Of a DNA stretch of 64,000 nucleotides, positions 13,901 to 26,760 are shown in pieces. How positions within the stretch are numbered: position 1 is the stretch's first letter; each line of letters opens with the position of its first letter. The DNA lies in NCBI GenBank assembly GCA_008694505.1, contig VZDJ01000174.1, positions 10,260,286 through 10,324,285 of the forward strand, in the 5' to 3' direction. The notes beneath the pieces were generated by a model that saw only the letters and a program-made list of their open reading frames with translations, did not search any database and was not told where the DNA came from. The stretch comes from Cyanoderma ruficeps. Lineage: Eukaryota > Chordata > Aves > Passeriformes > Timaliidae. Made by a program: the position numbers and the translations under genes.

Positions 13901-16900
13901 GGCAGTAGCAAATGGCCAATCCTGACCCAACTGTCTCTGGGAGGGAAGTGAGTTGGCTCAGGCTCAAGGAGGGACATTGCTCTGGACAAACAGGAACGAA
14001 ATGGCATCCTGGCCAGTGTGGTGGGAGGAACAGACTGGAGCAAGTGTAAACATTTTACACAAACAACTGAACAGTTAACACCTCACTACTGACCTGGGCT
14101 GGATTTTAGCTACATTCTAGATGGGAAAAAAAATGTAATAAACCCAAAAACACTAGTAACCAATACATTGCCTTTTTTAGTCCTTTATTTATCCTTACGC
14201 ATGCAAAATATTAAGTTAACCTTTCTCATGCATGTCATAAGAATTTTCATTTGCTGCTGGCTTCCCTCTGGAAGTTTCTAGAAGGAGTCCAATAGGATCT
14301 GCTCTCCTCTAATGAAACAACAAAAAAAAATGCATGAACACCAAACAAGCAGCCACTGAACTGACCCCTCAGGGAAAATTTCCAGGGCCAAGGCCTCTGG
14401 ACAAAATACCAACTCCCTTGTATTCCCACAGGAAGAGGGGCTCAGCCAAGCCATCTATCTGAGGAACCAGACCCTTCCTGCTACACCAGCGGGCAGCTGC
14501 TCCACGAGCACTAGGTCACAACACAGTGCTGCCATTCTACAAACATCTGACAAATCTGCTACAAAGAAGATCTCCACTAGACAAGAGAGTCCAAAGATGG
14601 GAATAGCAGGAGCAGGAAACAAGACACTGGATTTTAAACCACAGCTCTGGTAACAGAAGCTCAAGGCTTGAGTGCAGAGGTGTGCAGCACACAGCTAGAA
14701 CAACCAACCCTCTACACGCCCACTGAAAAGAGGGTAGACAAGGGCCTTTTTTAAGCCCTGCATTGGTATTTGGTTGAGATTTGTACAACTGGAAGTTGTC
14801 ATGAACAGCACTGAGGTTACAACACGTGCTGATCCAGGACTGGATGACTTTTCCAAGCAGCAGCTTAGTGTGAAATCAACAGTGGCAAATCACAACATTG
14901 TGAACACACAGCAGTGGTCTCCAAATCTCCGGGCAGCAGCAACCCTGGTGTGCTTGTACTCCAGAGCCCTCAGGTGGAAATGAGAAGGGCTGGGTTTGAC
15001 CTCTCAAGGGGTTCCCTCACAAAAGCTGTAGAGCACTTGTCAGCTTGGAGATCATAATTTGGTAAGTGCTGATTCTATCTCATCTAGGGAAGGAAAACAT
15101 GTTACATCAGGGTTTACGGTGCAACAGAGCACAGGAGTTCCACCGGACGGGGAGCACTGTGGAGTGAAGGATACAGTTTCATGAGATGCAGAAAGGCAAA
15201 TTAACAGCTCACCACTGCCAAAAATGGAGAGGTTTTACTCCCTCTTCCACACATGTGCTGCTGCCACTTACTTGCGCAGGCTTTGGCTCTCAGACCCTTC
15301 TGTGAACCAGTCCCACAGAATATACACCCAGTGGAGAAAAGCTGACTGTCTTCTTTTGGGTCAGGGGATAGATGAGCACAGCAGTCAGCAGGAAGGGCTA
15401 TGTCCAAACAGCACAGACAGAGAAAGGATAAGTAAACGTAAAGCCATCTCCCCCTCCAGCAGCAGCTCCAAGCCCTTGTATTGGCTCAAGCAGCAGCAGG
15501 AGCACCACCTCAGACAGCCCAGATAACCACACAGTCAGTGACAACCCTAAGGATCCCTGTGATCCTCTCCATCTGCTTATGTAAAAATGGGTTTGGACAC
15601 AGTCACAGACAAAATACTGTCAGGGCTTGCACATTCCAAGTTAATTATCTGCCTTTTTCAAAGTAACAGAAACAGGAAAGCATGTGGACCCTATTACCAA
15701 TAAAGGGAAGAGTAGGATTTGCATGGTTATGCAATAATAGACATGGAACTTGAGGGGAAAAAAATAGCATCTTTTAAGCTGTGGAAATCCTATCCAAGCA
15801 GCATAAACAGATCTGAATACAGACCCATCTAGGCAAAGTGCCAGTTACAAAATTTGAGACACACATAAAGATGATAAAATAAAGGACTGAAATACTAGTG
15901 TAAATTCTGAATTCATTAAAAGAATTCTGAATTCATTAAAAGCATTAGAAGCACAAATTCTGCCAATGAGATGTAGAGTGCCCTGGCTACCAGCAAAAGG
16001 AGAATTCCTGTAATAAAGAATGGGGACACTGAAGAGACTCTGTAAGCATACCCATATTTAGTACAGTCTTGTTGAGGCATTCCTATCCTGAAGGCTCTTA
16101 GATGGGATATCAGAATGCAGACTTGACAGATTTTAGTCCTTGAAATGTATGCTCTTCATCAGTTTCAGCAACTTCCCATTCAGTAAGTAACAAGCATAGC
16201 TCCCAAGAGCATAAATGCAAAGAACATTCAACAAATGCAAACCTGCCCTCAAAAAACCAAGGTATCTCAAGTTTTAAAAACCTGTGTCAATAAGAGTCCC
16301 AGCAAACCTCACCCAGATAAAAAATTAGTCTATTGAGATATAAATAAAGACTTGCTGGCTTGACCTGCCAACCACTCTGAAGTGGGTTGTTTCTCTTTTT
16401 TTAAAAATGGGAACTTGTGTCAAATGTCATATGTGGTTTAACCAGCTTGTTAAAAATCTAATTACTAAGGAAGTACTCTCAAAATGGTGGCTGTTTCTTT
16501 TAAGAAGTTTTCATTTCTGCAAGGGTTCTCTGCAACAGGGTGGGAGCAGACTTGGAAGCAAAACCAAACTCTTTGTAAGCCAAAAAGTGTAAGTCATCAT
16601 CAACAACTGACTTTACACAAAGTGCTGCCAAAAGTACAATGTAAACTCACAGAACAGGGCAGGGGGAAATGACAACAAAATATTTCACATATTTCAGTCG
16701 TGTGGATCTTGGTACTACTTATAACTATAATAGGCAGAAAGTTTTAAAATTAAGCTTTCAGTCTGACGAGCACTGCACTGTAACTTAAAAATAACCCAAG
16801 TTATTGCAGATCGTGGGCAAGCAACAGCTTTGAAAGACAACAGAGTACAAGGGGCCAAGAAGCACATGGTTAAAAATGCAGTTAAAGCAGCTTCTTTTCA

Positions 16901-19900
16901 CTTCAAAAGCAGCTTCTGGGAATGAAAGGAGGACAGTGTTTCAGAAATTAATGTGGGAACTGGTCCACTTTGGAGATGTGGGTGGCAATTCGATGGAGAC
17001 TGCTGATGGCTCCTCTATAGCTGCTGAGCTCTGACTTAGTTTATTTTTTTTTTAGTATTGGCAGAAGAATGTGGCTCAAGAGTTTCACAATTTCATTACA
17101 TCGGCCCACTGCAAGAAAGGAAATTGTTAAATCTACACAGAAAACTAACACTTAGAGCTGGAGTATATTGGAGCCAGTGATGGAGAAGAGCTGGAGAATG
17201 TTTAAGGTTTTCTTATCTCTTCCTACATGAGAAGGTAGATGACCCACCACTGTACCTGTCATCTGGCATCATGACACAAGTACCAGTCACAAGTCTCTTG
17301 CTTGTTTCAGCAGCAGCAAGAGAAGTAGTGAGGATATTTTACCAAGAGCCGTATTAACAAAGCAATTTAATGCATGACAGCTTCTTCATCCCCATGCCCT
17401 GAACACAAGTTGTTGCTGTTATTTGATAAAGAAAAATTTTATTCTATCAACCAAAGGCTGATACTCATAAGAGAATTCTTGACCACAGAAAAGAACAACT
17501 GAGAAAAAAAAATTACAAAGACCAAAAGAAAGTAGATTTTTGAGAGGTATGGATGAGTAAGAGAGACCGATCTCCAGCACTGACCAAAAATGGAAATGGC
17601 AGCAATACTGAAATAGAAGCAGCATGAGAATAAACTTCCCTTTCAGAGGTACATGAAATAAATCCTCCTTCAAATTACTTTCTAAAAAAGGGTATTCAGC
17701 ATGATCTCTGATTGCCCCTCCACCAATGCTCTGATAAAAGTCACCAGTTTTGTGAGATAACTGGAGAGACTGTTCTGCACTAGTCTAGAGAAGTCAAGAT
17801 TCCCAGTGCCTACATTTCTACTTTGCTGAAAATTAAGTTGACTTCTTTGTCTGAGCTCATCATGTTCTTTCCTGCTATGCCCTGAACTAGGGCACAGAGG
17901 AAAAGAGATGAATTTTCCTATCGAGTATCGAGCACGCATGTTTTATACAGACATGGACTCACATCACTTTCGTCCTGTTACTGTTGGGTCACAAAAAATT
18001 AACCTGCTCCACCTCAAACCACACTGGCATTCACAGCCCTCAGAGAAACCCAGGGACCAGGCTCTGCCACTCACACATCCAATGTACAGAGACAACGTCC
18101 CACACATGCACAGCAGTGCAACTGCCCCCTCACCAAGAACAATATTCCACTTCTATCTTCATGACAAATCCAAGCCTAGAGTGTTTAAAGAGGCTGGAAA
18201 ATAGAGAAACTCCAACTCCTTTCCCCCCTCCAAGATAGAAAATAACCAAAAAAAATAGCTGTTTCTGCCAAGCAAGTACTGAATACACTGCATTCCATTT
18301 CATTAAAACAATTATTCAAAAGCCAGCCAAGAATTACATAAAGCTTCCTCCCTGCACCACCCCCAGCCCCTTCCTTCAACCCCTCCTCCCCAGCAAACAG
18401 CCTCCCAACCCTGCAAGGGCAGCACCACACCAGAGAGACACTGCTCCCAAGGCCTCACATCCCACTGGCTCTCCCATCCCACATACAGAATTTTCCAGAC
18501 CCCAGCAATACAATCAGGAGGCTCCAGCAGATCTAGACAGCCCAGAAGGTCTCAGAGCCTCACATCACCACAGCCATACCATGGTGATCTGCTTCAAGTA
18601 GATCTCTCCCTTGCATTTGATGGGAAAGTAGCAACCAACAAATAAAGCCTTTAACCGACCCTTACAGAAAAATGAATGATAGCCTAACTGATTTTCTCTC
18701 TAACTCACACCAAGGCTTTTAAGCACAACCCAAGAGAGAAGGTGCTGGAGGCACTGGATTTAAGCAGCTAAGAAGTACAGGAGCAGCATGCCAGAGTAGC
18801 TGTGAGGCACTGCCCAAGCAAACTGCTCAGGACAGCCAGGCAGCGAATCTCAGATTAAGCACAAGCAGGATAGATTGAAAACTAAAAGCTTAGGGTTATA
18901 AGAACTTGACTGACAAATTCATCTCAAACTCCACACAGCCACTCCACAGCTCTCAGCCTGACTGACAGTGCTGAGCTCCTCATCTTTCACAGGAGAAATA
19001 AAAGGCAGCTTCTTCACCCACTCACAACACTGAGTTGGCCACTGATAAGACATTTCATGACGTGGATGAAATGGCATTTCATTCCCTCCCCCAGTGCTCC
19101 AGCTCTCTGCAGGGATCCTGTCTAACTGCTGGAACTGCTCACAGCCAGGCAGAATAGTTCCAGCTGTGTGTCACACTGCCTGACCAGGCCTACACAGCCC
19201 AAAAAAATTCTCCCATATAAAACCATAACGAACAGGAGCTTCAAACCAGAAGTACTACTCTAGGCATCTTACTCTTGGGGACCATCTCTGCCCAAAAGGG
19301 GTCGTTTGCTAGCAGCAAAAAACAAAACAAAACAACCCAAGCCTAATCCCAAGGCAGCTGCTGGTGCTGAGAAAAAGGGAGCAACGGATGCAACTAATGG
19401 TGAGACAAGATGAGGAGCAGAGACCAGCCAAGCCATCACCTCATTCCAGCTCATGGGGCACCAGTAACCTCAAGTGACATGCAGTTAGCCTTAGGCTTTT
19501 TTGTCTGACCCAGGTGAAATTAGCGGCTTCAACCCAAAAGAAACCTTTTCTCAGAGAAGCTCTGAATTTGTTTAGAACCATGAAAGAGGATAAAACCAGG
19601 GAATACTAAGCCCCTAATCCACAGCAAATCATTTACAGCCCTCTTGCCCATGACCTTTTCTACCTCTGGCTTCTTTTACCACCTCCTGCTCTTATTAAAA
19701 CAGCCTAACCACAGTCCCTGAACCACCACAAACTTCCCCATAGCACAAAGTGAAATTCTCTGTTCATCTTCCTCTTCAGCAATGGAAATAAAGCAAGATC
19801 CTGTGAGGCATCTAGACAGACACAGGATTAATTCTGTCTGCCAGCTCAGTTCTGTGACAAAAACATGAGACTGGTTTATTCCTGGAGCCCCCATACAGTC

Positions 19901-22900
19901 TGATTTATAGCTGAGCCATTTAAAGCACAATTCCCCATGCAGAGTGTCATTCAGAAGGTTTATTCCCTGGAGCGCCATTTGCTTTTTTTGATGTTCTTCA
20001 AATTATTTGCAAGATGTTAGAGGTTTAAACACGTGCAATAAACAGTAAAAAACCACAAGAAATTGAGCTCCACTCCAGTGCATGCTGCCAGCCTGACACT
20101 CAGCACCTCACCCAGCAGAGCCATGCACGCAGATGTGCACATGGTAATAAGAACACTGTGAGAAGTGGCACGACAAGCTGCATCGGACAACTTCAGACTA
20201 TCTCATCATCATTTAAATAACTTGAACTGAACTTGTTCACAGTGTAGAGACAGTCCAGCTCAGGGAAAAAGGAGCCAAGCACTAACAATGCAGGCTGCTT
20301 CCCCCTGTGGCCTGCCGTAAGTTCTCTTGGCTCCTCAGTTTACAGTTGTCTCAAACTGCTTAGATAAATTTCCCATGTAAATTCAGAATAGTTACTGCCT
20401 ACTAAAAGAAAAGGCTGCATTTGTGTGAGCAGAAAAAGGGTTTACCAGACTCCTAAACAGCACAAACAAATAACCTCAGGGACTCGGTTCCTGTAACTGA
20501 AACACCAACACCAAACTTGTTCCACAGCACTCCAGTTGCCGTTTCAACTTGTTTGCTTCATTGGGATTTAAAAACACACACGCACAAAAGAGAAAGCACG
20601 GATTGTAACACCCATCAGCTGGTTGCTGCTGGGGCCATTTGCAAAGAGAATGAGCACGAATGGGAAAAACAGCTAAAACTGATATGAGAAAGTCATCACC
20701 CTACTATTTTTATGGTATATCTTTAGCACACAACATTCTTTGAATGACTTCACGATGCTCTGTGGTAAAGGGAAAGACTAGGGTAGAACTACTGCGGGGA
20801 ACTGGGAAAGGAAAGGAAATCTTTTCTCCCTACTCACAGCCTGTCATAATGGGGGGTGAAGAAAGGATGAGCAATCAGAAAGGCAGAGGGGGAACATTCA
20901 ACAGGGCTGAGTAAGGAAGAAAAAACTTGTAAATCTAATTCAAACTTGCCACTGTAAACTTTTCCAGCAATGATGACCAGAAGAGCTTGAAAGAAGCTTT
21001 TCAGCTGGAAGCTATTTCAGAAACACAAAGATCACAACCAACATAACCACACTTTGCAGGTAAGGAGTAATTACCCCTGTTTTACAGACAGATAAACAAC
21101 ATGCCTTAAGTTAGGGTGCATTTTTGAGGCTGTGGATAAATGGTCACCTTATGCTATATTAAACATCACCCACAGCTGAAAGAGGTGGCCTCACTTCCCA
21201 GCCCACCATCCATGTAAAAATTCTCCTTTGAGAAGAATCAGCTCGCTGACCCAGTTAACTGTTCCACAGTTATTGTGGACACAAGCAAGGGACATGGCCA
21301 CAGGAAACACCTCAGCAGCCAGCAGTTAAATCAAGTGAAACCAATCTGAGATCAATTTGAGATCACAGCTTATTCTCTAACCCATCCAACTTCAACCAAA
21401 GTGGAAAGTAATGGTGCCACTTCTTGTTTCTACTCTGCACCACTGGATGTAGTAATCCTGCCACAAATGAGACAGTTCCCTCCCTACTTATCATTTTAAA
21501 ATGCAATATCCTAACAGTCATGATAACCTGGGTTTGTTACTAAACCTCAGTTAGTTAGGATAGGCCTGAAGTGAGCAAGGAACTCAATCCCTAAACCTCA
21601 TCATCTTATCACAGCGTGAGAAAGCTTCCCACAGACAATGTCTCACTTTCAGGCAGCTGGAACAGAAGAGCATCTTCATTAACAGCTTCCGCATCAGACA
21701 AAAAGGGACACACAGGATCAGTACACAAAGAGGAAAGTGTAGGCTGAGACCAGAGCAGGAAACTGGGACCAGAGATCCTATTCACTCACACTGATTTTCC
21801 ACTAGCACACACAACTGCATTCAGAATCTGCTCTGGCTGTCTCCAAAGCTGCATCAGATTCTGGGTATCACTACTAACACATTAGTTCAATTCAAACAGA
21901 TGTGTTTTGTGGCCATGGACAGGCTTTTCCCCCACTCTAGTTACAGAGTTTTAATGAAAGGGATTTATCTTCTACCTGAGCAGCAGATCAGAAAACCAAC
22001 TCTGATCTAAATAGAAGTGCATTATTAGTCCTTGTTCTGCTGCCAGACTTTAAAATTTTAGCTGTCATTTCTACAGCTTCACAACTTGTTTCATACAATA
22101 GACAGACTTCAGTAGGCAATCCTGTTTCACAAGAAGTGAGGAAANAAAAAAAAGAAAAAGAAGAGAGAGAGAGAGAGAGAGAGACTTGAAGATGTATGAG
22201 AAGTTTCCCCTTTGCTTCTCCAGTGGCAGAGATGGTGTCGGCGGATCAGTTTTAAGCAGGAGGGCAGCTGAACACTTGGGACAAGTTGACCTCTCCCAGC
22301 GAGGGACAAAGGAGCTAAAGACAGCACAGAGTCCAGCCTTTCCGTGGAAATAGAGCAACAAGAAAAGAAGCCTCTCTGCATCGCACACTGCTTGAGGCAG
22401 AGGACTCCCTGTCTGAGTTGCCCGGGACAATGAAGTCCCTGTTTTACGAGGGGTCACAACAGCTAAGGAGCTGAAACAAGTCAGAACCCCATTGTGCAGA
22501 GCATTAGTTCTGTTTACAGCCTTCTCGCCCAGCGGCAGGAAGGACTCGGAAATCTGAGCCAGTAGAAAGCCAAGGCACCAAATTACTTTACCAGTGCTCC
22601 CCCAATACCATTTCCTGGGCGTAGCTGACCATGAGCAATTTCACAGAAAACTTTTAGTCAAGTGAGCCCAAAACCCACAGCATATGACTCCCAAACTAAA
22701 GGAACTGAGTCAGACACAAGCAAGCATCCCACTCTGGAGAGGGACAGACAGCACCGCCCTGCAGAGCACAGCAATTTCCAAATGTTAGGACAGATGACAG
22801 ATGGAAACACATGCACCTCCCTCCACGCTCCCATGAAAAATCAATGGTAAGATTGCTCCCTTTAAAGTCAATCTTGAGAGGATTAAGCCCTGAAGAGAGG

Positions 22901-25900
22901 GTGGATTAGAGTTCCTAAAACAGAGGAAAACAGCTAATAAAGCAAAATCTCTTGTGCCCCTGAACTATGCACCCAGAATTCTGAAGCCAAATTGCTAGAC
23001 AAGCCTTACACAAAAGAAAAATCCTTCTAGAATTGAGCAAGCGCACCTGAAAAAAAGCAGCTCACAATCCAGTTGACATGGACAGCCAAAACACTGCCAT
23101 AAATATGTCCCCATCAAACAGATATAACTTCTTTGTAAAACACCTTCTACAAGCTCCAGTGAATGCTGTTTTGTTTTTGATTGCAAAATCCAGTTTAAAA
23201 ATATCTGAAGCTTTTGAAAACAAAAATTTTTAAAAAATAGCAGTAGAGAAGTGAGAATTTCATCAAATGAACGCTTCTAAAAGCCACACCAATTTTGTTT
23301 GGAGTTACCAAAAGGTTTCCCAGTGGTATTTGCTAACAACTCCTTTCAGAAAAAGGCTGTGAAAAACTTTTAGAGTCAAAATCAAACAGTGTCTGACTAA
23401 AGCAAATGTAAAGTTTCTCTTTTCCTATTCCTCTCACCATAAATACATGACACCTTACACAAATTAGGTTTCTTCCTCTACAACAAGCAGACCCTACTGG
23501 ATCTGCTCCCTCATACACTACTTGGACCAGCACCACAGCACCAGTAACCCAACATCTCATTCAGTGTCTCAGATGGTCTGAAGCAGAAATCTGTGGAAGG
23601 CCACTTGTGTGCTGGAAGCACAGGCTGTGCTTTGGCAATCTCCTGCAAGGGGCAAGAGCCCCAAGTCAGGATTCTCACTCTTTAGGACAAAGCTGTACTC
23701 CCTGTGCCAATTTACAGCACTGCAGAACGGCAAACTCATACAACAAACTTCCTGTCAAACTGCAAGCACATCCACAGAATGCACTTCCTTAGAGAACTTG
23801 GAGGGAGACAATCCAGACAAGCCTGGCCAGCTGCTCTCCTCCCCCTTCCCACCACAGGCTGTTCCAGTTTCCATCCAGCCCCAGCACTGCGTGTCCTGTG
23901 CCACGGAGGCTCCCCCAGCACAACAGGGTGCACAGCTCCAGCCCGCAGGAAGTTTCTTGTGGGAGCTTCTTCAACGCTGGGGGAGGGGATAAAAAGGGAA
24001 TGAAGATTTTTTTCAACTCCAAATGAATCCCCAAAGGAAGACAAATCCATTCTCTCCATTCCAAGCACAAAACTGAGATACTTCTGGACCTCCATTTTAC
24101 AGTGGGCACGTACACAAATCCTCCAGCTCTAGGAAGAGGGAGGAGATTTTTGATAAAGGCAGAGAGTTAAGAACAAACACACCAATGGTCTCTGTGTGGG
24201 GTTCCCTCATGCCCAACAAGGCCCTTCACTCACTGCTCATTTCTGCACCACACAGATTGAGAAGTGAGGTGTGGAAGTGTCTCAGCTGATTTTACTTGAC
24301 ATCAACTCTGAACCTGCAAGTTCCAGCTCCATACCAAACTCCTTTTGGGCCAGAACTGTCCCTGGAAGCAGAGCAGCTTTGTCCACATGGCACTGTGCCT
24401 GAACCAACAAGTCCTGCCTAACCAGCTTGACTCTGGACAGAGCCAGTGCAGACGTCTGTATCCATGGCACAGTTAATCCACAACTCAGATAATCCACCCA
24501 TAGATAATGAGGAAAGAAAAATAAACAACTCTCGCTTGAGTTCGAAAGTCTGACTTATTTCAGGGGAGCTGTACCAGCACAGCACTGTTCCATTATGTGT
24601 GCATCCCAAGGTGAATGGCTTTAGAGCAGTTAAGTGAGCCATTTTGGAGCTAACAATGATTCGCAGAGGGAAAACAGCTGGTGTGCTTTTCCGTGGTGAA
24701 TTCTGTATGCCACAGAAAAGCTTTGAGAGAGAAAGGGTCGCACTTTTTTTGTTCAGCTGCTTACTGTTAATTAGATCTTGTCCAGTCTGAAAGGCTGCAC
24801 AAAAACTGAGACAGACGCAGTGTAATTAAGACTTGATGAAATCAAGTAGCTCAGACTGAAAGTTCTACTTTCCAAGTCAGATCCTGGCTTTAACTTTTGG
24901 TTGTCCTAATACACTTTAGAGGTCAGAAGAACAAACCAGGCACAATTTCAGATCTTTTTCACAATTTCTTTGCTATTCACCTCTAATTGTCCTACAGAGG
25001 AAAGAAAAAATGTTAAGGGACTGCAGTAGCCTATTCCATCAACCGGGAAGTCACACTACTGCAGTACAGGAATGCAACTGTTGCAGTGGGCATGGCACAG
25101 CTCCCATGGTTTACTAAAGAGCATGTTGGTGAGACAATGAACTGCCCCTAACACAGACCCGTGTGCTCACCTTGAAGGGCTACTCAGCAAGTCAATACAC
25201 AGACAGGGTGAATCCTGTTCTGACTAGCAATGCATTCCTGAACATGCTAGGAACTTGCACCAGATCCCCAAGAGATAACCAGAATGAGGGATATGAGAAA
25301 AGGTAAACAGAGCTGTCTCTACTTAAAGGAACAATAACCATGAGAAGAAGCTGTAGTAGATTACTTCTGTTTCCACCAACAGCTACTTCACTCAAGCAGA
25401 GGATACCGGTTTCATTCCCCAAGGATGAATCCTTCATGGGCACACCTTTCATCAGAAAGCCATGCAGCAGATGGACTCCTTGCCCTGGAAGTTTTATCAT
25501 TAGCCCAATTCAAAGTCTGTTTCCTGAAGGTGTGACCACCAGCTTTATGCCAGCACCGTAACGTGAGCTTCCAGGTCCAGGAATAAACCTGCAATTTTCT
25601 TGGACTACATGTCAACAGAACGTCTGGTTTCTATTAAAGGTAGGATGGAAGTAACGGATCGCAGCCCCTCCCCAGTGTCTGATTTAATCAGTTTCATAAG
25701 CGGAACTCAGTCGCCCTAATGCCTCCCAGAGCACAAGGGATTTTGGCAGATCCACACCCTTTCCGGCTTGGTACCAAAGGAACTCAAATTCTCTAGATCT
25801 TTCCCTTGAGACCAGTTGCCTGACATTTCTCCATTACACGGTTTTGGGAAACCGCATACTGCAGCACACCTGGGAGAAACAGAGGGAGGACAAGGAAGAG

Positions 25901-26333
25901 CTCCCAATCCGGCTGGGCTCCGCTTGCCCCCGAGGAGCTCCCCGCTCCATACCCGCGCAAAGTTCAGATCTCGCCCAAGAACAGGCTGGAGAGGCTGCGG
26001 CGGGGCAGGGGAGGAGATGTTTGCTGAAACCCGAGTACGCTCCACGCTACTCCGGGCACAGGAGCGCAGGGCGCCCTTCCCGGCCGGGATAGCGACCGCC
26101 TGCCCCGGCTGCGGGCGGGCGGCGGCGGCCCCGGGACAGTCCAGCTGAGGGGGCCCGGGCGCGGGCGGCGGCGCGGTCCGCGGGCAGCGACACGTCCCCG
26201 GACGCCGGCAGGCGCGGCCCGAGGGGCGCAGCGTGGCCGGGCGGGCCGCGGCCGCCGCCGCCCGGGGCGCGGCGGGGCGGCGGCCCCCGCGGCGGGGAGC
26301 CCGCGCAGCTCGGAACTCACCCAAGTCGTCCAT
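1878..26333 (-). CDS. PXN: Paxillin, N-terminal part (three coding exons, incomplete)
   Basis: Paxillin is a cytoplasmic scaffold of focal adhesions that binds FAK, vinculin and other partners through LD motifs and targets adhesions through four C-terminal LIM domains. Only residues 1–118 and part of codon 119 are in this window, from exons 26321–26333, 2486–2712 and 1878–1993 (13, 227 and 116 nt; the phases join without error). The LD1 motif ([11 protein letters not shown]) occupies about residues 4–14, the proline-rich SH3-binding stretch (PPPVPPPP) residues 46–53, and the FAK/Src phosphorylation tyrosines fall at the family positions Y31 (EETPYSY) and Y118 (EEEHVY). Y88 (SPIY) is also present. 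The start codon has an excellent Kozak context (GCGGCACCATGG). The wording of exon 3 is closer to chicken than to human paxillin as I remember them. LD2–LD5 and the LIM domains are outside the window. Confidence 0.96.
1994..2485 (-). other. PXN: PXN intron 2
   Basis: A 492-bp intron with GT (GTCAGG) and AG ends. Long C-rich tracts on the plus strand near 2345–2480 form a pyrimidine-rich stretch. Nothing else is recognised. Confidence 0.85.
2486..2712 (-). CDS. PXN: PXN coding exon 2
   Basis: This 227-nt exon encodes residues 5–80: the rest of LD1, the Y31 site, the proline-rich SH3 ligand and the [17 protein letters not shown] block characteristic of paxillin. The acceptor is TTCCTGCAG|ACGCC and the donor CAGCAG|GTCAGG. 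The Asp5 codon is split between exons 1 and 2. Confidence 0.96.
5110..5445. promoter_or_regulatory. GC-rich patch in PXN intron 1, possible internal promoter or enhancer
   Basis: This is a locally GC- and CpG-richer block inside an otherwise AT-rich intron, with a CCAAT-like element (TCCAATCCC near 5312), GAAACGGGAAACT near 5353 and a poly-C run with one unresolved base at 5256. It could be an alternative PXN promoter or an enhancer. No recognisable exon is attached. Confidence 0.3.
15903..15942. repeat. Perfect 20-bp tandem duplication
   Basis: The unit AATTCTGAATTCATTAAAAG occurs twice without mismatch, at 15903–15922 and 15923–15942. Each unit contains an EcoRI-type GAATTC. It looks like a recent local duplication within PXN intron 1. 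Confidence 0.9.
22146..22185. repeat. (GA)n microsatellite with adjoining poly-A
   Basis: An A-rich run (with an N at 22145) passes into about ten GA units. It is simple sequence inside PXN intron 1 with no apparent function. Confidence 0.9.
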
Positions 26334-26760
26334 GGTGCCGCCGTGCCCGGTGCCGGTGTCGCTCCCGGAGCCGATCCCGCCCCGCCGGTGCCGCCGCCGC
26401 CTCAGCGCCCGCAACTTTCCCGGCCCGCCCCCGCGCGCGCCCGCCCGCGCGCCCCCGCCGCGCGCGCCCCGCGCCGCCCCCTGCCGGCCGCCGCGAGAGC
26501 CGTCGGCCCGGCCGCGGGCAGGGCAACGGGGTCGGTCGGTGCTCGGTCCCGTTCCGGCCTCGCTGCGCAGCCCCGGGCGGGGAAAGTGCCCCGCGGAATG
26601 CCCGGCGAGGCAGCAGCGCCCAGAGCCGCCACCCGCCCGGCCCGGGGGAAGCCCGTCCTGCCGCAGAGGAGCCGTCCCGCTCGCCTGCGGCCCCACGCAC
26701 GTCCGAGGCTGAGCGGGAACGCGACACGAATCCTGCGCTGTTCACCGGAGGGGCAGGACC
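25900..26760 (-). promoter_or_regulatory. PXN: PXN CpG-island promoter and 5' UTR
   Basis: An extremely GC- and CpG-rich block surrounds the paxillin start codon. Many GC-box-like runs and the absence of a TATA box at a fixed distance suggest a housekeeping CpG promoter with dispersed start sites on the minus strand. The exact transcription start cannot be read from sequence. Confidence 0.8.
26321..26333 (-). CDS. PXN: PXN coding exon 1 (start codon, 13 coding nt)
   Basis: ATGGACGACTTGG|GTGAGT encodes MDDL plus the first base of Asp5. Joined to exon 2 it gives the invariant paxillin start [14 protein letters not shown]. The Kozak context is optimal. The reading frame stays open upstream to an ATG at 26696, but that ATG is not needed and the family start is at 26333. 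Confidence 0.95.

Larger units (their letters stand above)
2713..26320 (-). other. PXN: PXN intron 1 (23.6 kb)
   Basis: This long first intron fills more than a third of the window. I found no nested gene. It holds a GC-rich patch near 5.1–5.45 kb, a 20-bp tandem duplication at 15903–15942, a (GA)n tract near 22.16 kb, poly-T runs near 7.9 and 17.04 kb and AT-rich simple sequence near 7.63 kb. Open frames here are short and resemble no family I know. Single unresolved bases lie at 5256 and 22145. Confidence 0.85.

Noticed and set aside
25716..26696. 326-codon minus-strand open frame over the PXN promoter
   Set aside because: Its start is upstream of the paxillin ATG, and past MDDLG it runs into intron 1; it exists because GC-rich sequence lacks stops. 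Only the 13 nt from 26333 are supported as coding.
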